A DNA stretch of 64,000 nt from Bradyrhizobium betae (GTDB taxonomy: Bacteria > Pseudomonadota > Alphaproteobacteria > Rhizobiales > Xanthobacteraceae). The translations under genes and the position numbers were made by a program. Below, one piece after another: positions 45,497 to 55,119 of this stretch (position 1 is its first letter; the number at the start of each line of letters is the position of its first letter). Under the pieces are notes generated by a model. It worked only from the letters and a program-made list of their open reading frames with translations, was not told the DNA's origin and did no database searches. The DNA is taken from the NCBI RefSeq assembly GCF_004123905.1, contig NZ_MZXW01000004.1, forward strand, positions 372,001-436,000. The letters run 5' to 3'.

Positions 45497-46777
45497 TTAA
45501 AAGGATACGAGCAATCGTTTTAAAGACGGCACGACCATGCTGCGTGTGTATTCGAGAGTTTGAAAATCTGAAGCGAGCCGAATGTCAGGTAGCCGGTCCA
45601 GTAAGGTCTTTAGTCCAATTCTGACCGTAGGCCGCGCGAGCGGCGCTCCGATGCACAATCGCGTAAGAGCGCCGAAACCAAGATGCTTTTTCACATTCTC
45701 GCGACGTATGTCAAAGACGTCAGCATGCTCGAATAGCGTCTCATCGCGCGATGCAGACCCTACATGGAGATATATCTTTGCGCCCGCCGGAATTGTGACT
45801 TCACCAAGCCGGACCTCTTTTGTTGCCGTTCTGATCAATCCCCTCACGGGTCCCCGCAAGCGAAGGGCTTCCTCAATCGCGGAAGGAAGAAGGCCGCTGT
45901 CGGCTTTTACAGCTGCCAATTGTTCGGGGTGGGTGAGCAGCAAAAGCAGAGTCTGGCCTAGCGTCTGGGAGCTGGTATCGGTACCGGCCCGGATCATGGA
46001 AAGACCGGCGGTGACGATTTCCTCGTCTCTAATATCCTCTCCTTGCTTTTGCAGAATGATGAGCTGTGACAGAAAGTCATCCCGGGGTTCTTGTCGCCGC
46101 TTCTCCACCAGCTTTTTCGCAAAACGATCGATCTCAACAGCGCTGCGCCAACAATGCTGGGCCCGGTCGTCGGACAGCCGGCCCCCGCCCGTCAGTTCGA
46201 AGTGTGCTTCCGCCCAAATTCTTACAGGCGTCATCTCTTCATCTGGTACGCCAAGGAGCTTGCCGATCGTGGCGACGGGAAGCGGCCACGTGAAGTTGGC
46301 AATAATGTCCACTGCGTGTTGATCGATGAATTTTTCGACCAAGGCATCTGCCCGGTCTTGGATCGTCCGCTCGATGCCGGCGAGAGCCTTCATGAAGGCG
46401 GGCGCCAGGACGCGCTTCAATCGAATGTGATCCGGCGGATCTGTGAAATTGATGTTGCCCGCGGCACAGAGAGGCTGATCGCCGATGAGTACCTTAATAG
46501 AATCGGGCATTGGGGTCTGCGGCCGCTGGGCTGCCTGGTTGGAGAAGGTCAGCGTGTCTCTATAAATTTCCATCGCAAATGCGTGGTTTGCGACGCACCA
46601 CATATCGTATTTTGGCATATAGAATACTGGTGAGTCGGCGCGCGCCTGGCGTAACCACTCATAAGGATTCGCAACTTGATCAGGCTGCAGCGGGTCATAA
46701 CCGTCGAGATGCGGACAAGCTGCGGCCGGAGATGTTTGACCTCGCTCGGGCTGTGATCCTTCGTGTTCCGAATTCAT
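45497..46777 (-). CDS. Cytochrome P450
   Basis: A 426-residue soluble bacterial P450. The I-helix oxygen motif is RAGTDTSS, ExxR is in EEALRLRG, and the heme Cys is in FGALTRLCIGAPLAR. The heme loop lacks the usual Gly and His (FGxGxHxCxG), which is unusual but the Cys and following Gly are kept. No ferredoxin gene is next to it. The only electron-transfer candidate in the window is the PDR-type reductase at 49454. It is in the same strand and group as the epoxide hydrolase. Confidence 0.9.
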   Translation of the reverse strand: MNSEHEGSQPERGQTSPAAACPHLDGYDPLQPDQVANPYEWLRQARADSPVFYMPKYDMWCVANHAFAMEIYRDTLTFSNQAAQRPQTPMPDSIKVLIGDQPLCAAGNINFTDPPDHIRLKRVLAPAFMKALAGIERTIQDRADALVEKFIDQHAVDIIANFTWPLPVATIGKLLGVPDEEMTPVRIWAEAHFELTGGGRLSDDRAQHCWRSAVEIDRFAKKLVEKRRQEPRDDFLSQLIILQKQGEDIRDEEIVTAGLSMIRAGTDTSSQTLGQTLLLLLTHPEQLAAVKADSGLLPSAIEEALRLRGPVRGLIRTATKEVRLGEVTIPAGAKIYLHVGSASRDETLFEHADVFDIRRENVKKHLGFGALTRLCIGAPLARPTVRIGLKTLLDRLPDIRLASDFQTLEYTRSMVVPSLKRLLVSF

Positions 46778-47120
46778 ACGTTCCTCCCGCTGACTTTGCA
46801 GCCCGCTTGTTTTGAGATTGTCAACTAAATTGCGTATCTGTCAGGAGCCTAACCCTTCGGTCGAATTGGAAGCAAGCCTTAACGCCGTCCAAGCCACAAA
46901 CGGCATTCTTCCTGCACCTTGACGACGCTTGGGCTTATCGCGCCGACCGATTTTCAGAAGGGGACGCGCTGCCATCTAGCGTCAGGCCGGTCCCTGCAGC
47001 TCGCAGGTGACGCCTCGCTAAGACATCCTGATGCCTGCACGAACGATACAGGTGCATCGCTTATAAGAAAATCACGATACGATATATATCGTTATTCGTT
47101 TTACCAATAAGTCGGCCACG
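46778..47120. promoter_or_regulatory. P450 upstream region with a perfect palindrome
   Basis: 343 bases without a supported gene. ACGATATATATCGT at 47079-47092 is a 14-bp perfect palindrome about 300 bases upstream of the P450 start and 29 bases from the 3' end of lysR. It could be an operator or part of a terminator. Confidence 0.35.
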
Positions 47121-48056
47121 TCAATCTACCGGTTCTCCGCTCGCGGCGTCGGCGACAGTCCGTCGGCTGAGTTGAGGGGCGAGCGACCGTAGGCAGTTGA
47201 TGAATTCCTCCGTTGCAGGAGACAATGCTCGGTCGCGGCGACGGATGATCTCCATCGATCGGGTCACGACCGGAGCGGTCAACGGTCGATGGGCCAGATT
47301 CTGGGAAGGGAGGCAGGACAGTGCGTAAGGCGGAACCACGCTTATGCCGAACCCGGCGTCGACCATCGCGATAACGGTTGCGAGTTGTTCCAGCTCATAG
47401 GCGACAACCATTTCAACGTTTGCAAGCATATAGCCTTGCTCGGTCTTCTGGCGAATTCCATTTCCCTTAGGCAGGGTTACGATCGGGAACCCGGCAAGAT
47501 CCTTCCATTGCGGTTTCCTGACGTGCGCGAGCGGGTGTTCCTTTCGACAGAGTACGGACAATTGGTCCGATACGAGGGGAATCCGTGCGATCGCAGGATC
47601 GCTTCCCTCAAAACTTCCAATCGCAAGGTTAAGTTCTCCCTCGAGGACCATTTCATAGAGCACCACCATCGAGCGATCGATGAGCGTAACGGCCAAATCG
47701 GCCGAGCGCTCCATAAATAACTGCATCGCACGGGGTAGGAGTATCGTCGCAAGCAAAGGCGGTGCGCCGACCCTTAAATGCGCCCGCCGTCCGGCCCCTA
47801 CATCCCGCGCGCGCCGCACCGCATCTTCGAAATTCCGAACGAGCAACTGTGAATCCTCTAGAAATTCCGCGGCTGCGTCGCTCAGTTCAACCCGGCGTGT
47901 CGACCGGTCAAGCAGCCTGAAGCCCACTTCCTGCTCCAGATTGGTCACAAGACCTGAGACGACTGGCTGGGTAATGCTCATGAGGTCGGCTGCGCGCGTA
48001 AAACTTCCCGTCCGCACGACGGCCAGGAACGCTTGCATATGTCGGAGCGTGACCAT
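47121..48056 (-). CDS. LysR-family transcriptional regulator
   Basis: A 311-residue LysR regulator with the standard N-terminal HTH (MVTLRHMQAFLAVVRTGSF, then AADLMSITQPVVSGLVTNLE) and a substrate-binding domain. It is divergent from the FMO-reductase-ThDP-transporter operon, which it probably activates in response to a pathway compound. The intergenic region is 184 bases and contains a LysR-type dyad. Confidence 0.9.
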   Translation of the reverse strand: MVTLRHMQAFLAVVRTGSFTRAADLMSITQPVVSGLVTNLEQEVGFRLLDRSTRRVELSDAAAEFLEDSQLLVRNFEDAVRRARDVGAGRRAHLRVGAPPLLATILLPRAMQLFMERSADLAVTLIDRSMVVLYEMVLEGELNLAIGSFEGSDPAIARIPLVSDQLSVLCRKEHPLAHVRKPQWKDLAGFPIVTLPKGNGIRQKTEQGYMLANVEMVVAYELEQLATVIAMVDAGFGISVVPPYALSCLPSQNLAHRPLTAPVVTRSMEIIRRRDRALSPATEEFINCLRSLAPQLSRRTVADAASGEPVD

Positions 48057-48073
48057 TTAGCACCTCTTCATTT

Positions 48074-48084
48074 ATAACGCTTAT
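48074..48084. promoter_or_regulatory. Possible LysR-type binding dyad
   Basis: ATAACGCTTAT, an imperfect dyad with ATA/TAT arms, 18 bases upstream of the lysR start in the divergent region. LysR regulators usually bind T-N11-A sites with such symmetry. This is suggestive only. Confidence 0.35.
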
Positions 48085-48240
48085 CAATTACTCTATTAGA
48101 AATTGGTAGATTTTCAAATAGGTGGCGCCTGTTTAAAGAAATGCCCGTGCTGGCACGAACGCGAGCATCGGCTCTCCCGTTGGGATGACGTCGAGAGACA
48201 ACTCGGGTGGCGTTGCCCCCGGAATGGAGGCGTCCCAACG

Positions 48241-49461
48241 ATGCCAAAGAACCTGCGTCGATCGCTACGGGCTGCTGTCGTGGGCGGCGGTATCGGGGGT
48301 CTGGCGGTAGCCAACGCTCTCATGCGCAAAGGGCTGGATGTCGTGGTTTACGAACAGGCTCCGGCACTTGCTGAGGTCGGCGCCGGCGTCATGATCTACC
48401 CAAATAGCCTTAGACATCTTGAACGAATGGGGTTTCGCGAGCGGCTCGCATCGGTGGGCGCTCGTATCGGTCCCCTGTCAGCTTTTCATCGTAGCGATGG
48501 ATCACCGGTAGGGTCGTTCCAAACGACGGACTCTACCGGATGGAACGGCATGTACGGAATGCATCGCGCCGATATTCTCAACACGCTTGCAGCGGATCTC
48601 CCGTCTGGCGCCGTACTCACCGGACATCGGTGCGTCGACTTTCGACAGAACAGTGAGGCGGCAACTGTTGTGTTCGATAACGGGCACACTGCCGAAGCGG
48701 ATTTGGTCGTGGCCGCCGACGGAATCAATTCGGCGCTTAGACGCTTCGTCTCCGAACCCAAGCCGCCCGTTTACTCCGGAATGCGCGCCTATCGCGGTCT
48801 GGTTGAAAAAGCGCTTTTCGATGCCTGGCCCGACGATGCGATGCTGGTTTGGATGGGCGACGGAAAGCACTTCATGGTCTATCCCGTGCGCGGCGGTACT
48901 ATCCTCAACTATGTCGGCTTTGTTCCGACCGGAGGCGAGACCGTGGAATCGTGGTCAGCGCCGGGTGACCGCGGCCAACTCGCTTCGTCCTTCCAAGGAT
49001 GGGATAAGCGAATCACTACCTTGCTGAGCAAAGTCGAAAGTTGCTTCTGGTGGGGCCTCTACGATCGGGAGCCCCTCGACTCCTGGACAAACGGGCGGCT
49101 AACTCTTCTCGGCGATGCCGCACATCCGATGTTGCCGCATCTCGGGCAAGGGGCGAACCAAGCTATTGAGGATGGAATAGCTCTCGCTTGCTTCCTCGAA
49201 GGTACTTCCGCAACCGATGTCCCTGCAGCGCTGCAGGCTTATGCAAACCTTCGTGCGCCTCGTACCGCCATGGTTCAGGTTGAGGCACGAAAAAACGGCC
49301 AGCGATATGACTCCCGTTACGCCAATTTGGCCCAACGTGACGACGAGATAAAAAGTTCGGCTGCCTTTCGGAAGTCCCTATTCGACTACGATGTCGAAAA
49401 GGAAACCATGTGGTCTCGGCAATCTTCCGCAATGGTCGGGACGGTGAGTTCCAATGTATAA
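48241..49461 (+). CDS. FAD-dependent monooxygenase (salicylate hydroxylase-like)
   Basis: A 406-residue group A flavin monooxygenase. GxGxxG is in VVGGGIGGLAVANALMRKG near residue 12, the DG motif is AADGINSALRRF, and the GD motif is LLGDAAHPMLPHLGQGANQA. The family hydroxylates aromatic acids such as salicylate or 6-hydroxynicotinate with NAD(P)H. ATG 48241 follows AATGGAGG; an earlier start would add 46 unlike residues. The next gene overlaps by 8 bases. Confidence 0.9.
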   Translation: MPKNLRRSLRAAVVGGGIGGLAVANALMRKGLDVVVYEQAPALAEVGAGVMIYPNSLRHLERMGFRERLASVGARIGPLSAFHRSDGSPVGSFQTTDSTGWNGMYGMHRADILNTLAADLPSGAVLTGHRCVDFRQNSEAATVVFDNGHTAEADLVVAADGINSALRRFVSEPKPPVYSGMRAYRGLVEKALFDAWPDDAMLVWMGDGKHFMVYPVRGGTILNYVGFVPTGGETVESWSAPGDRGQLASSFQGWDKRITTLLSKVESCFWWGLYDREPLDSWTNGRLTLLGDAAHPMLPHLGQGANQAIEDGIALACFLEGTSATDVPAALQAYANLRAPRTAMVQVEARKNGQRYDSRYANLAQRDDEIKSSAAFRKSLFDYDVEKETMWSRQSSAMVGTVSSNV

Positions 49462-50404
49462 GGCTGGACTCCAGGTCAATCTGATAGCGGTCCGTGAGAT
49501 CGCCCACGATATCCGGCTACTTGAGTTTGGCCCTTCCGATCAAGGCTCTCTACCTCCAGCTGAGCCGGGTGCGCACATCGATCTGTATCTGCCTAATGGT
49601 TTGCTCCGGCAGTACTCGCTGCTTGACAGTAGCGATGCGCCGAAAAGCTATTCCGTCGCGGTAAAGCGCGATCCAAAAGGCAGGGGCGGGTCGGATTTTA
49701 TCTTTAATCATCTCCGGCCAGGTCAAAGGCTGACGATTGGCGCCCCGCGAAACTGCTTTCCGCTTGTCGAGGACGCTGCCCACGTTGTGTTGTCGGCTGG
49801 AGGCATCGGAATCACAGCCATCCTTCCGATGTTCAAGCGACTGGTGGCTCTTAAAAAATCGGTAGAGCTCCACTATGCAGGTCGCTCGCGCGACTCCATG
49901 CCCTTTCTTACCGTTCTCGAGCCGCATGCCAACGTTTCGATACATTGCGATGATGAACGCGACGGACGCGTGCTGGATATAGGCCGGATCGCGGCGATTT
50001 GTCCTGTGGGGAGTCATCTCTACTGCTGCGGCCCCAACCCGATGATTACCGCCTTTCTAGAAGCTACCGCAGACAGGCCGCGCGACAGGATTCATGTGGA
50101 GTATTTTACTCCCATGCGCGAGAGCAGCAGCGAGGGAGAATATGTGGTCCAACTGGCGCGGTCAGGGCGCGAATTTCTTATCCCTTCGGGAAAATCAATC
50201 CTCCACGTTCTTTTAGAAGCCGGAATCGAAGTGCCTGCATATTGGTGCGAGCAAGGCATTTGCCGCGGCTGCGAAGTATCAGTGATCTCTGGCATCCCGG
50301 ATCATCGCGATTCGATCATGACGGTAGAGGAACACGCGAGCAATCGCTCGATGACGATTTGCTGCAGTGGGGCCAAAACGGACACGTTGGTTCTCGATCT
50401 TTAA
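49454..50404 (+). CDS. Phthalate-dioxygenase-reductase-type oxidoreductase (FMN/2Fe-2S)
   Basis: A 316-residue electron-transfer protein. The flavin part has RQYSLLDSSD (about residues 52-61), the nucleotide-binding part has VLSAGGIGITAILPM, and the C-terminal plant-type ferredoxin has the exact spacing C-x4-C-x2-C-x29-C (CEQGICRGC...C). It would carry electrons from NAD(P)H to an oxygenase. No Rieske oxygenase is in the window, so its partner may be the P450 or lie elsewhere. It overlaps the FMO gene. Confidence 0.9.
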   Translation: MYKAGLQVNLIAVREIAHDIRLLEFGPSDQGSLPPAEPGAHIDLYLPNGLLRQYSLLDSSDAPKSYSVAVKRDPKGRGGSDFIFNHLRPGQRLTIGAPRNCFPLVEDAAHVVLSAGGIGITAILPMFKRLVALKKSVELHYAGRSRDSMPFLTVLEPHANVSIHCDDERDGRVLDIGRIAAICPVGSHLYCCGPNPMITAFLEATADRPRDRIHVEYFTPMRESSSEGEYVVQLARSGREFLIPSGKSILHVLLEAGIEVPAYWCEQGICRGCEVSVISGIPDHRDSIMTVEEHASNRSMTICCSGAKTDTLVLDL

Positions 50405-50611
50405 AGCGGTGGACATCCGGCAATGCGGCCGCTGGTCGCTTTACGAATGCCGGGATGCAGTAAAAAAGGAAACAAAGTTGACAATCAGATGGCAATTGCC
50501 GATAAGCGAATGCCACTTGGTTGCAAACTAGGCTCAAGCTGTCAGCAACCCACTCGCCCGGTGCCACAGAATGGCGATCGGAAGCGAACTCAAAATAGCA
50601 GGGAGGCCTTC

Positions 50612-52381
50612 ATGCAGGACGCAGTCTCGAACTCCACCAAAACTACGGTGTCTCGTACCGGCGCACAGGCCATCGCTCAAACGATGCAAGCGAGCGGCAT
50701 CGAACTTGTTATAGGTTATAGCGGCGGCGGCACCGGCGCGCTCATCCATCAAATCGCGACATCCGGCATGAATAATCTGAATGCGCGTACCGAATTGGCC
50801 GGCGCCTGGATTTCATATGGTTACAACCGTGTGAAAGGCCGAGCTGCGTCGGCGTGCCTGTTTCACTGCGTGGGTATGCTGCATGCGGCCCCCGCCGTTT
50901 ATGCCGCAAAGCTCGACAGTACCCCGCTCGTCGTAATCGATATCAATCTCGACAGTTCGCTTGATTTGCGTGGCGCCCTACAAGATTCGACGGGCAATTA
51001 TCTCGCAATGCAGCCGCTGGCAAAATACGTGCGCAAGGTCGTCGTTCCTGACGACCTGCCGCTGGCAATTCGCCAAGCCGTTCTTTCCGCCAGCACCGGC
51101 AGGCCCGGTCCGTCGGTTTTGGATTTGCCGTATCAAGTCCTGGTGAAGTCGACCGACTGCCCAATCGAGGCTCTTGAGCTGCCCGCGCCTCCCGCCGCGA
51201 CGAACGCTAGCGTCAATCGCGTGTTGGAAATGGTGAGTTCCGCCGAGAACCCGGTCATATTTGTTGGAGCCGGCGTTCAGCTCTCGGGGGCTGCGCAGGA
51301 GGTGCGTGAACTTGCAGAGCTTCTCGGCGTCACCGTAGTTTCCTCGTCATGGGGGGGGCGCAGCGTTATGCCGGATGATCATCCTCTCTTCGGAGGAGTG
51401 GTCGGTACCTTCGGCTGGGTTTCTGCAAACGAGATCGTACAGGCGTCCGATTGTTGGCTGACGTTTGGCGTCTCTTTCTCGCAGATGACGACGGGTGCCT
51501 GGAATATCGAAAAGCCTAGCCAGGTTATTCAGATCGATATCGATCCCAACGAAATTGGCAAGATATTCCAGCCCAAACTGGGAATCGTTGCCGACGCGAA
51601 GACGATCCTGCGCCAGTTGATCGACGCGGTTAAAGCCGGCGGCAACGCCAAGGGAGCAACACCGGCTAGGTTGGCCGCGGTCGCCGAAGCCAAACGAAAG
51701 TGGCATGAATTTCACGACAGCCTTGGTGTCGACAGCGGTGCCCCGATAAACCAGTACTACCTCATTCGTAAGATGGCGGAATTGCTACCCAAAGAAACGA
51801 TGATTGTCGGCGACTCCGGCGGACAAGCATTCATGGTCTACCGGTCATTTCGCTTCAAGGACTCGGCCGCAATGCCGCTGGGGTCCCGATATATGTCGCT
51901 TGGCGCGGGACTTCCCGTCGCCATCGGAGCGAAGCTGGCGGCGCCCGAGAAGACGGTCGTTTGTTACCACGGCGACGGCGGCTTCTACTATGATCTTGCC
52001 GAACTCTCGACGCTGTCGCAACTCGGCATCAAGGTCATCATCATCATCGACAACAACCACTGCCTTGCCGCCAATCGACAAGGCATGAAGATGATGGGCA
52101 TCGAGAATCCTTGGGTCGATCTTCCGGACCACGACTTTGTGGGTTTGGCAAAGTCCCTCGGCGTGAGCGGCGAGCGGGTCACTGATCCGGACGACATCGA
52201 GGCGGCGCTTAATCGGGCGTTGCAGTCTTCAAGCAGCTACCTCATCGACGTCGTGACCGATCCGGCGACCCGGATCAAGCGGGCGATCAAGACCGTGATT
52301 CCGATTCTAAGTGATCGAAAACCGCAGCAGAACGCCGCTGGCCATTTTGCGCCTCCGCTCCAAGGTAGCTGGCCAGCGTAA
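50612..52381 (+). CDS. Thiamine-diphosphate-dependent enzyme (acetolactate synthase-like)
   Basis: A 589-residue ThDP enzyme with the three-domain layout of acetolactate synthase, benzoylformate decarboxylase and benzaldehyde lyase. The activating Glu is in ARTELAGAW. The ThDP-Mg motif is HGDGGFYYDL and then DNNHC. The central domain holds FVGAGVQLSGAAQEVREL. The ATG at 50612 is used because GGGAGG precedes it and a 63-residue longer start is unlike the family. It may split or form a C-C bond next to a carbonyl in the local pathway. Confidence 0.87.
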   Translation: MQDAVSNSTKTTVSRTGAQAIAQTMQASGIELVIGYSGGGTGALIHQIATSGMNNLNARTELAGAWISYGYNRVKGRAASACLFHCVGMLHAAPAVYAAKLDSTPLVVIDINLDSSLDLRGALQDSTGNYLAMQPLAKYVRKVVVPDDLPLAIRQAVLSASTGRPGPSVLDLPYQVLVKSTDCPIEALELPAPPAATNASVNRVLEMVSSAENPVIFVGAGVQLSGAAQEVRELAELLGVTVVSSSWGGRSVMPDDHPLFGGVVGTFGWVSANEIVQASDCWLTFGVSFSQMTTGAWNIEKPSQVIQIDIDPNEIGKIFQPKLGIVADAKTILRQLIDAVKAGGNAKGATPARLAAVAEAKRKWHEFHDSLGVDSGAPINQYYLIRKMAELLPKETMIVGDSGGQAFMVYRSFRFKDSAAMPLGSRYMSLGAGLPVAIGAKLAAPEKTVVCYHGDGGFYYDLAELSTLSQLGIKVIIIIDNNHCLAANRQGMKMMGIENPWVDLPDHDFVGLAKSLGVSGERVTDPDDIEAALNRALQSSSSYLIDVVTDPATRIKRAIKTVIPILSDRKPQQNAAGHFAPPLQGSWPA

Positions 52382-52502
52382 CAGCCGGCTAACGTGCAAG
52401 GACAGACGGTGACCCCGACAGCTTTTGGTCGCAACGCAGTGGCAACGATACTGCTTTCACACGGTGCCTGTGATTGTGATCGCTCGCGGAGCGCGTAAGA
52501 TT

Positions 52503-53366
52503 ATGCCTTTTACTCCAGCATTGCTGTTTGTTGACGGCCTATCTTACGGCATGATCCTTTTTCTGATCTCAAGTGGCCTCACGGTCACTCTTGGGATCAT
52601 GCGGCTGCTCAACATGGCGCATCTCGGATTCGCGATGCTGGGGGGCTATGCAGCCCTCGCCATTATGCGCACATTCCGTGTCGAACTCTTCGTAGCGCTA
52701 CCGTTTGCCGTCCTAGCTGTGATCATTCTCGGTATTGCTCTTGAACGATCCATCTTCCAGTGGGTGTACCGGACGAACCCTTTGGGGCAAATTCTCATGA
52801 CGATTGGGCTCATGTTCGTCATGGTTGCTTCCGCAAATCTCATGTTTGGTTCGGTTTATTACACTCTGCCAATACCCGAGTCGCTCAAGGGTGTCTGGCA
52901 CATTGGTGGATATAGCATCTCCGTGTATCGCGTGTTTGTCGGCCTCGTCAGCGCGGTCGTGGCCCTCTTAATGTGGTGTGCGCTCGAATTCACGAATTTT
53001 GGCGCGAAGTTACGGGCGGCCGTGGAAAACCCGCAAATGGCCCGCTGCGTCGGCATCAATGTGAAACTGCTCTTTTCCCAGGCCTTCGCAGCAGGTTGTG
53101 GCCTCGCTGCCTTCGGTGGAATTTTGGGAACCCAAATGCTGCCGCTGCAGCCGTTCTACCCAACGCAATACATTGTTCTTGCGCTCATTGTTGTCGCAGT
53201 CGGCGGTTTCGGGAGCCTCGCCGGATCATTGGTCGCCGCCGTAACCTATGGTGTGTTTGATACATTCTGTCGATATTACTTTCCCGAATATGGATCGTTC
53301 GCGATCTACATTCTTCTTGCCGCAGTTCTAATCATAAGACCGAACGGTCTGTTCGGAGGAAGCTGA
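52503..53366 (+). CDS. livH: Branched-chain-type ABC transporter permease (LivH)
   Basis: A 287-residue membrane permease with about eight hydrophobic segments and the typical SSGLTVTLGIMRLLNMAHLG start region. ATG 52503 is chosen because the first membrane helix begins there. It starts a complete LivH-M-G-F-K set whose genes are close or overlapping. Confidence 0.9.
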   Translation: MPFTPALLFVDGLSYGMILFLISSGLTVTLGIMRLLNMAHLGFAMLGGYAALAIMRTFRVELFVALPFAVLAVIILGIALERSIFQWVYRTNPLGQILMTIGLMFVMVASANLMFGSVYYTLPIPESLKGVWHIGGYSISVYRVFVGLVSAVVALLMWCALEFTNFGAKLRAAVENPQMARCVGINVKLLFSQAFAAGCGLAAFGGILGTQMLPLQPFYPTQYIVLALIVVAVGGFGSLAGSLVAAVTYGVFDTFCRYYFPEYGSFAIYILLAAVLIIRPNGLFGGS

Positions 53367-53386
53367 GATAAGCGGGAGGATTCAGA

Positions 53387-54370
53387 TTGAATATCATTAC
53401 CCGGACCGGCTTCCAACGACAGCAGATCGGCTTGAGTGAGACGCTGGTGATTTTTATGGGCGTGGTCCTGTTCTTTCTTCCGGGCGACTATCGTCACCTC
53501 GGGATCCAGATCGTCGCCATGATTATCTTCGCCTTGTCTCTCGACTTAGCAATGGGCTACGGGGGTATCGAGAGCCTCGGTCACGCCGTTTTCTTCGGCA
53601 TTGGAGGTTATGCCGCGGCCCTCTTTGCCCTGCGTGTTTCCTCGGATCCACTTCTCGGTCTAGCCTCGGCCGCGGGATCTGCTGCCCTGGCTGCGGCGAT
53701 ATTTGGGCCGCTCGTTCTGCGAGCAAAGGGAGTCACCCAGGTTATCCTGACGATCGCGGTTGCCGCCGTCGTGCTTCAATTTGCTACGACGGCCCGGTGG
53801 TTAACAGGCGGCGACGATGGCCTTGCCGGATATTCGGTGGGCCCGATCTTTGGACTTTTCCCCTTCGATTTTACGGGCCGCGTCGGGTTCATCTATGCGG
53901 GGACAATTGCGATACTCACGTTTCTTCTGTGCAGACAGATCGTCAATTCAAGTTTTGGACTGACAATTCGCGGCATCCGCGAAAACGATCTGCGTATGCG
54001 CCTGCTTGGGGTTGCGGTCTTCCTGCGCCGCCTCACACTTTTTGTCATATCCGGCGCAATCGCCGGAGTGGCTGGCGGGATCCTGGCGCAGACCGTCGGC
54101 GTTGCCGCAACTGACTCCCTCTCGTTCAGTGTTTCCGGCAACGTCTTGGTGATGCTGGTGATCGGAGGCATGGGTCGTTTGACGGGTGCCATTGTGGGGG
54201 CGCTGGTTTTTATGGTCTTGTCCGATCGGGCGGCGGCTATCGATCCTTTCAACTGGCTGTTCGTGCTAGGCGTATTCCTGATCTTGATAGTGCGTTTTAT
54301 GCCCGACGGGGTTGCGTTGATGTTGGATCGCATCGAGCTTCGTGTGTGGGGGAGAAAGCAACCCCGATGA
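53387..54370 (+). CDS. livM: Branched-chain-type ABC transporter permease (LivM)
   Basis: A 327-residue permease with many membrane segments and the conserved LivM segment MGYGGIESLGHAVFFGIGGY. It uses TTG as start (53387) after GGGAGG at suitable spacing. The stop overlaps the next start as ATGA. Unlike the first transporter in the window, permease and ATPase are separate here. Confidence 0.9.
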   Translation: MNIITRTGFQRQQIGLSETLVIFMGVVLFFLPGDYRHLGIQIVAMIIFALSLDLAMGYGGIESLGHAVFFGIGGYAAALFALRVSSDPLLGLASAAGSAALAAAIFGPLVLRAKGVTQVILTIAVAAVVLQFATTARWLTGGDDGLAGYSVGPIFGLFPFDFTGRVGFIYAGTIAILTFLLCRQIVNSSFGLTIRGIRENDLRMRLLGVAVFLRRLTLFVISGAIAGVAGGILAQTVGVAATDSLSFSVSGNVLVMLVIGGMGRLTGAIVGALVFMVLSDRAAAIDPFNWLFVLGVFLILIVRFMPDGVALMLDRIELRVWGRKQPR

Positions 54371-55119
54371 CTGCTGCGCTGCGAACCAAACAGCTGAGAA
54401 AGAGCTTTGGAGCCTTACAGGTCGCCAAGGACATCAACTTTTCGCTAGACCAGGGTGCGCGACACGCGCTGATCGGACCTAACGGAGCTGGCAAATCGAC
54501 GTTCGTGAATCTCCTCTCGGGAACGCTCAAGCCGACGGGGGGCAAGGTATATATCGGAGATGTTGACGTCACCAATGCGTCGCCCGCCTCACGCGTCAAT
54601 CGAGGACTCGCACGTACGTTCCAAATCAATTCGCTGTTCAATCAGATGACAGTTACCGAAAATGTCGCGCTGGCCGTATCCGCGCGATTAAAGTCTGACG
54701 GCGGGTTGTGGCGCAATCCCGTTCGACAGCCCGAGCTGCAACGCGAGGTCGATCGGTTGTTGGACATGGTTGATTTGACCTCGGTCGCGACCAAACGAAT
54801 CTCGGAAATTTCCTACGGCCAACGGCGACTTGTCGAAATCGCCTTGGCGTTGGCCTTGAAGCCGTCAGTTCTTTTGCTCGACGAACCCGCAGCTGGTCTG
54901 CCGAAAAGCAGCTCGGAACGGCTCCTAGAACTTCTCGTACGGCTACCCCGAGAAACCGCTATCCTAATCATCGACCACGACATGGATATCGTGTTTGGCT
55001 TTGCCGATACTGTCACGGTCATGTTCCAGGGTGGAATTCTGGTTGAAGGAAAGTCGGGCGAGATAAAGAGTAATGCGTTGGTCCGCGAGGTCTATCTGGG
55101 GAATGCTCGTCATGCATGA
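54367..55119 (+). CDS. livG: ABC transporter ATPase (LivG)
   Basis: A 250-residue ATPase: Walker A GPNGAGKST (about residues 39-47), Q-loop in ARTFQINSL, signature ISYGQRRL, Walker B VLLLDEPAAG and the H-loop IDHDMD. All are canonical. The start overlaps the livM stop and the end overlaps livF by 8 bases. Confidence 0.92.
   Translation: MTAALRTKQLRKSFGALQVAKDINFSLDQGARHALIGPNGAGKSTFVNLLSGTLKPTGGKVYIGDVDVTNASPASRVNRGLARTFQINSLFNQMTVTENVALAVSARLKSDGGLWRNPVRQPELQREVDRLLDMVDLTSVATKRISEISYGQRRLVEIALALALKPSVLLLDEPAAGLPKSSSERLLELLVRLPRETAILIIDHDMDIVFGFADTVTVMFQGGILVEGKSGEIKSNALVREVYLGNARHA

Noticed and set aside
48103..49461. Longer start for the FAD monooxygenase
   Set aside because: The extra 46 residues are Cys/Arg/Trp-rich and unlike the family. 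A good ribosome site precedes 48241.
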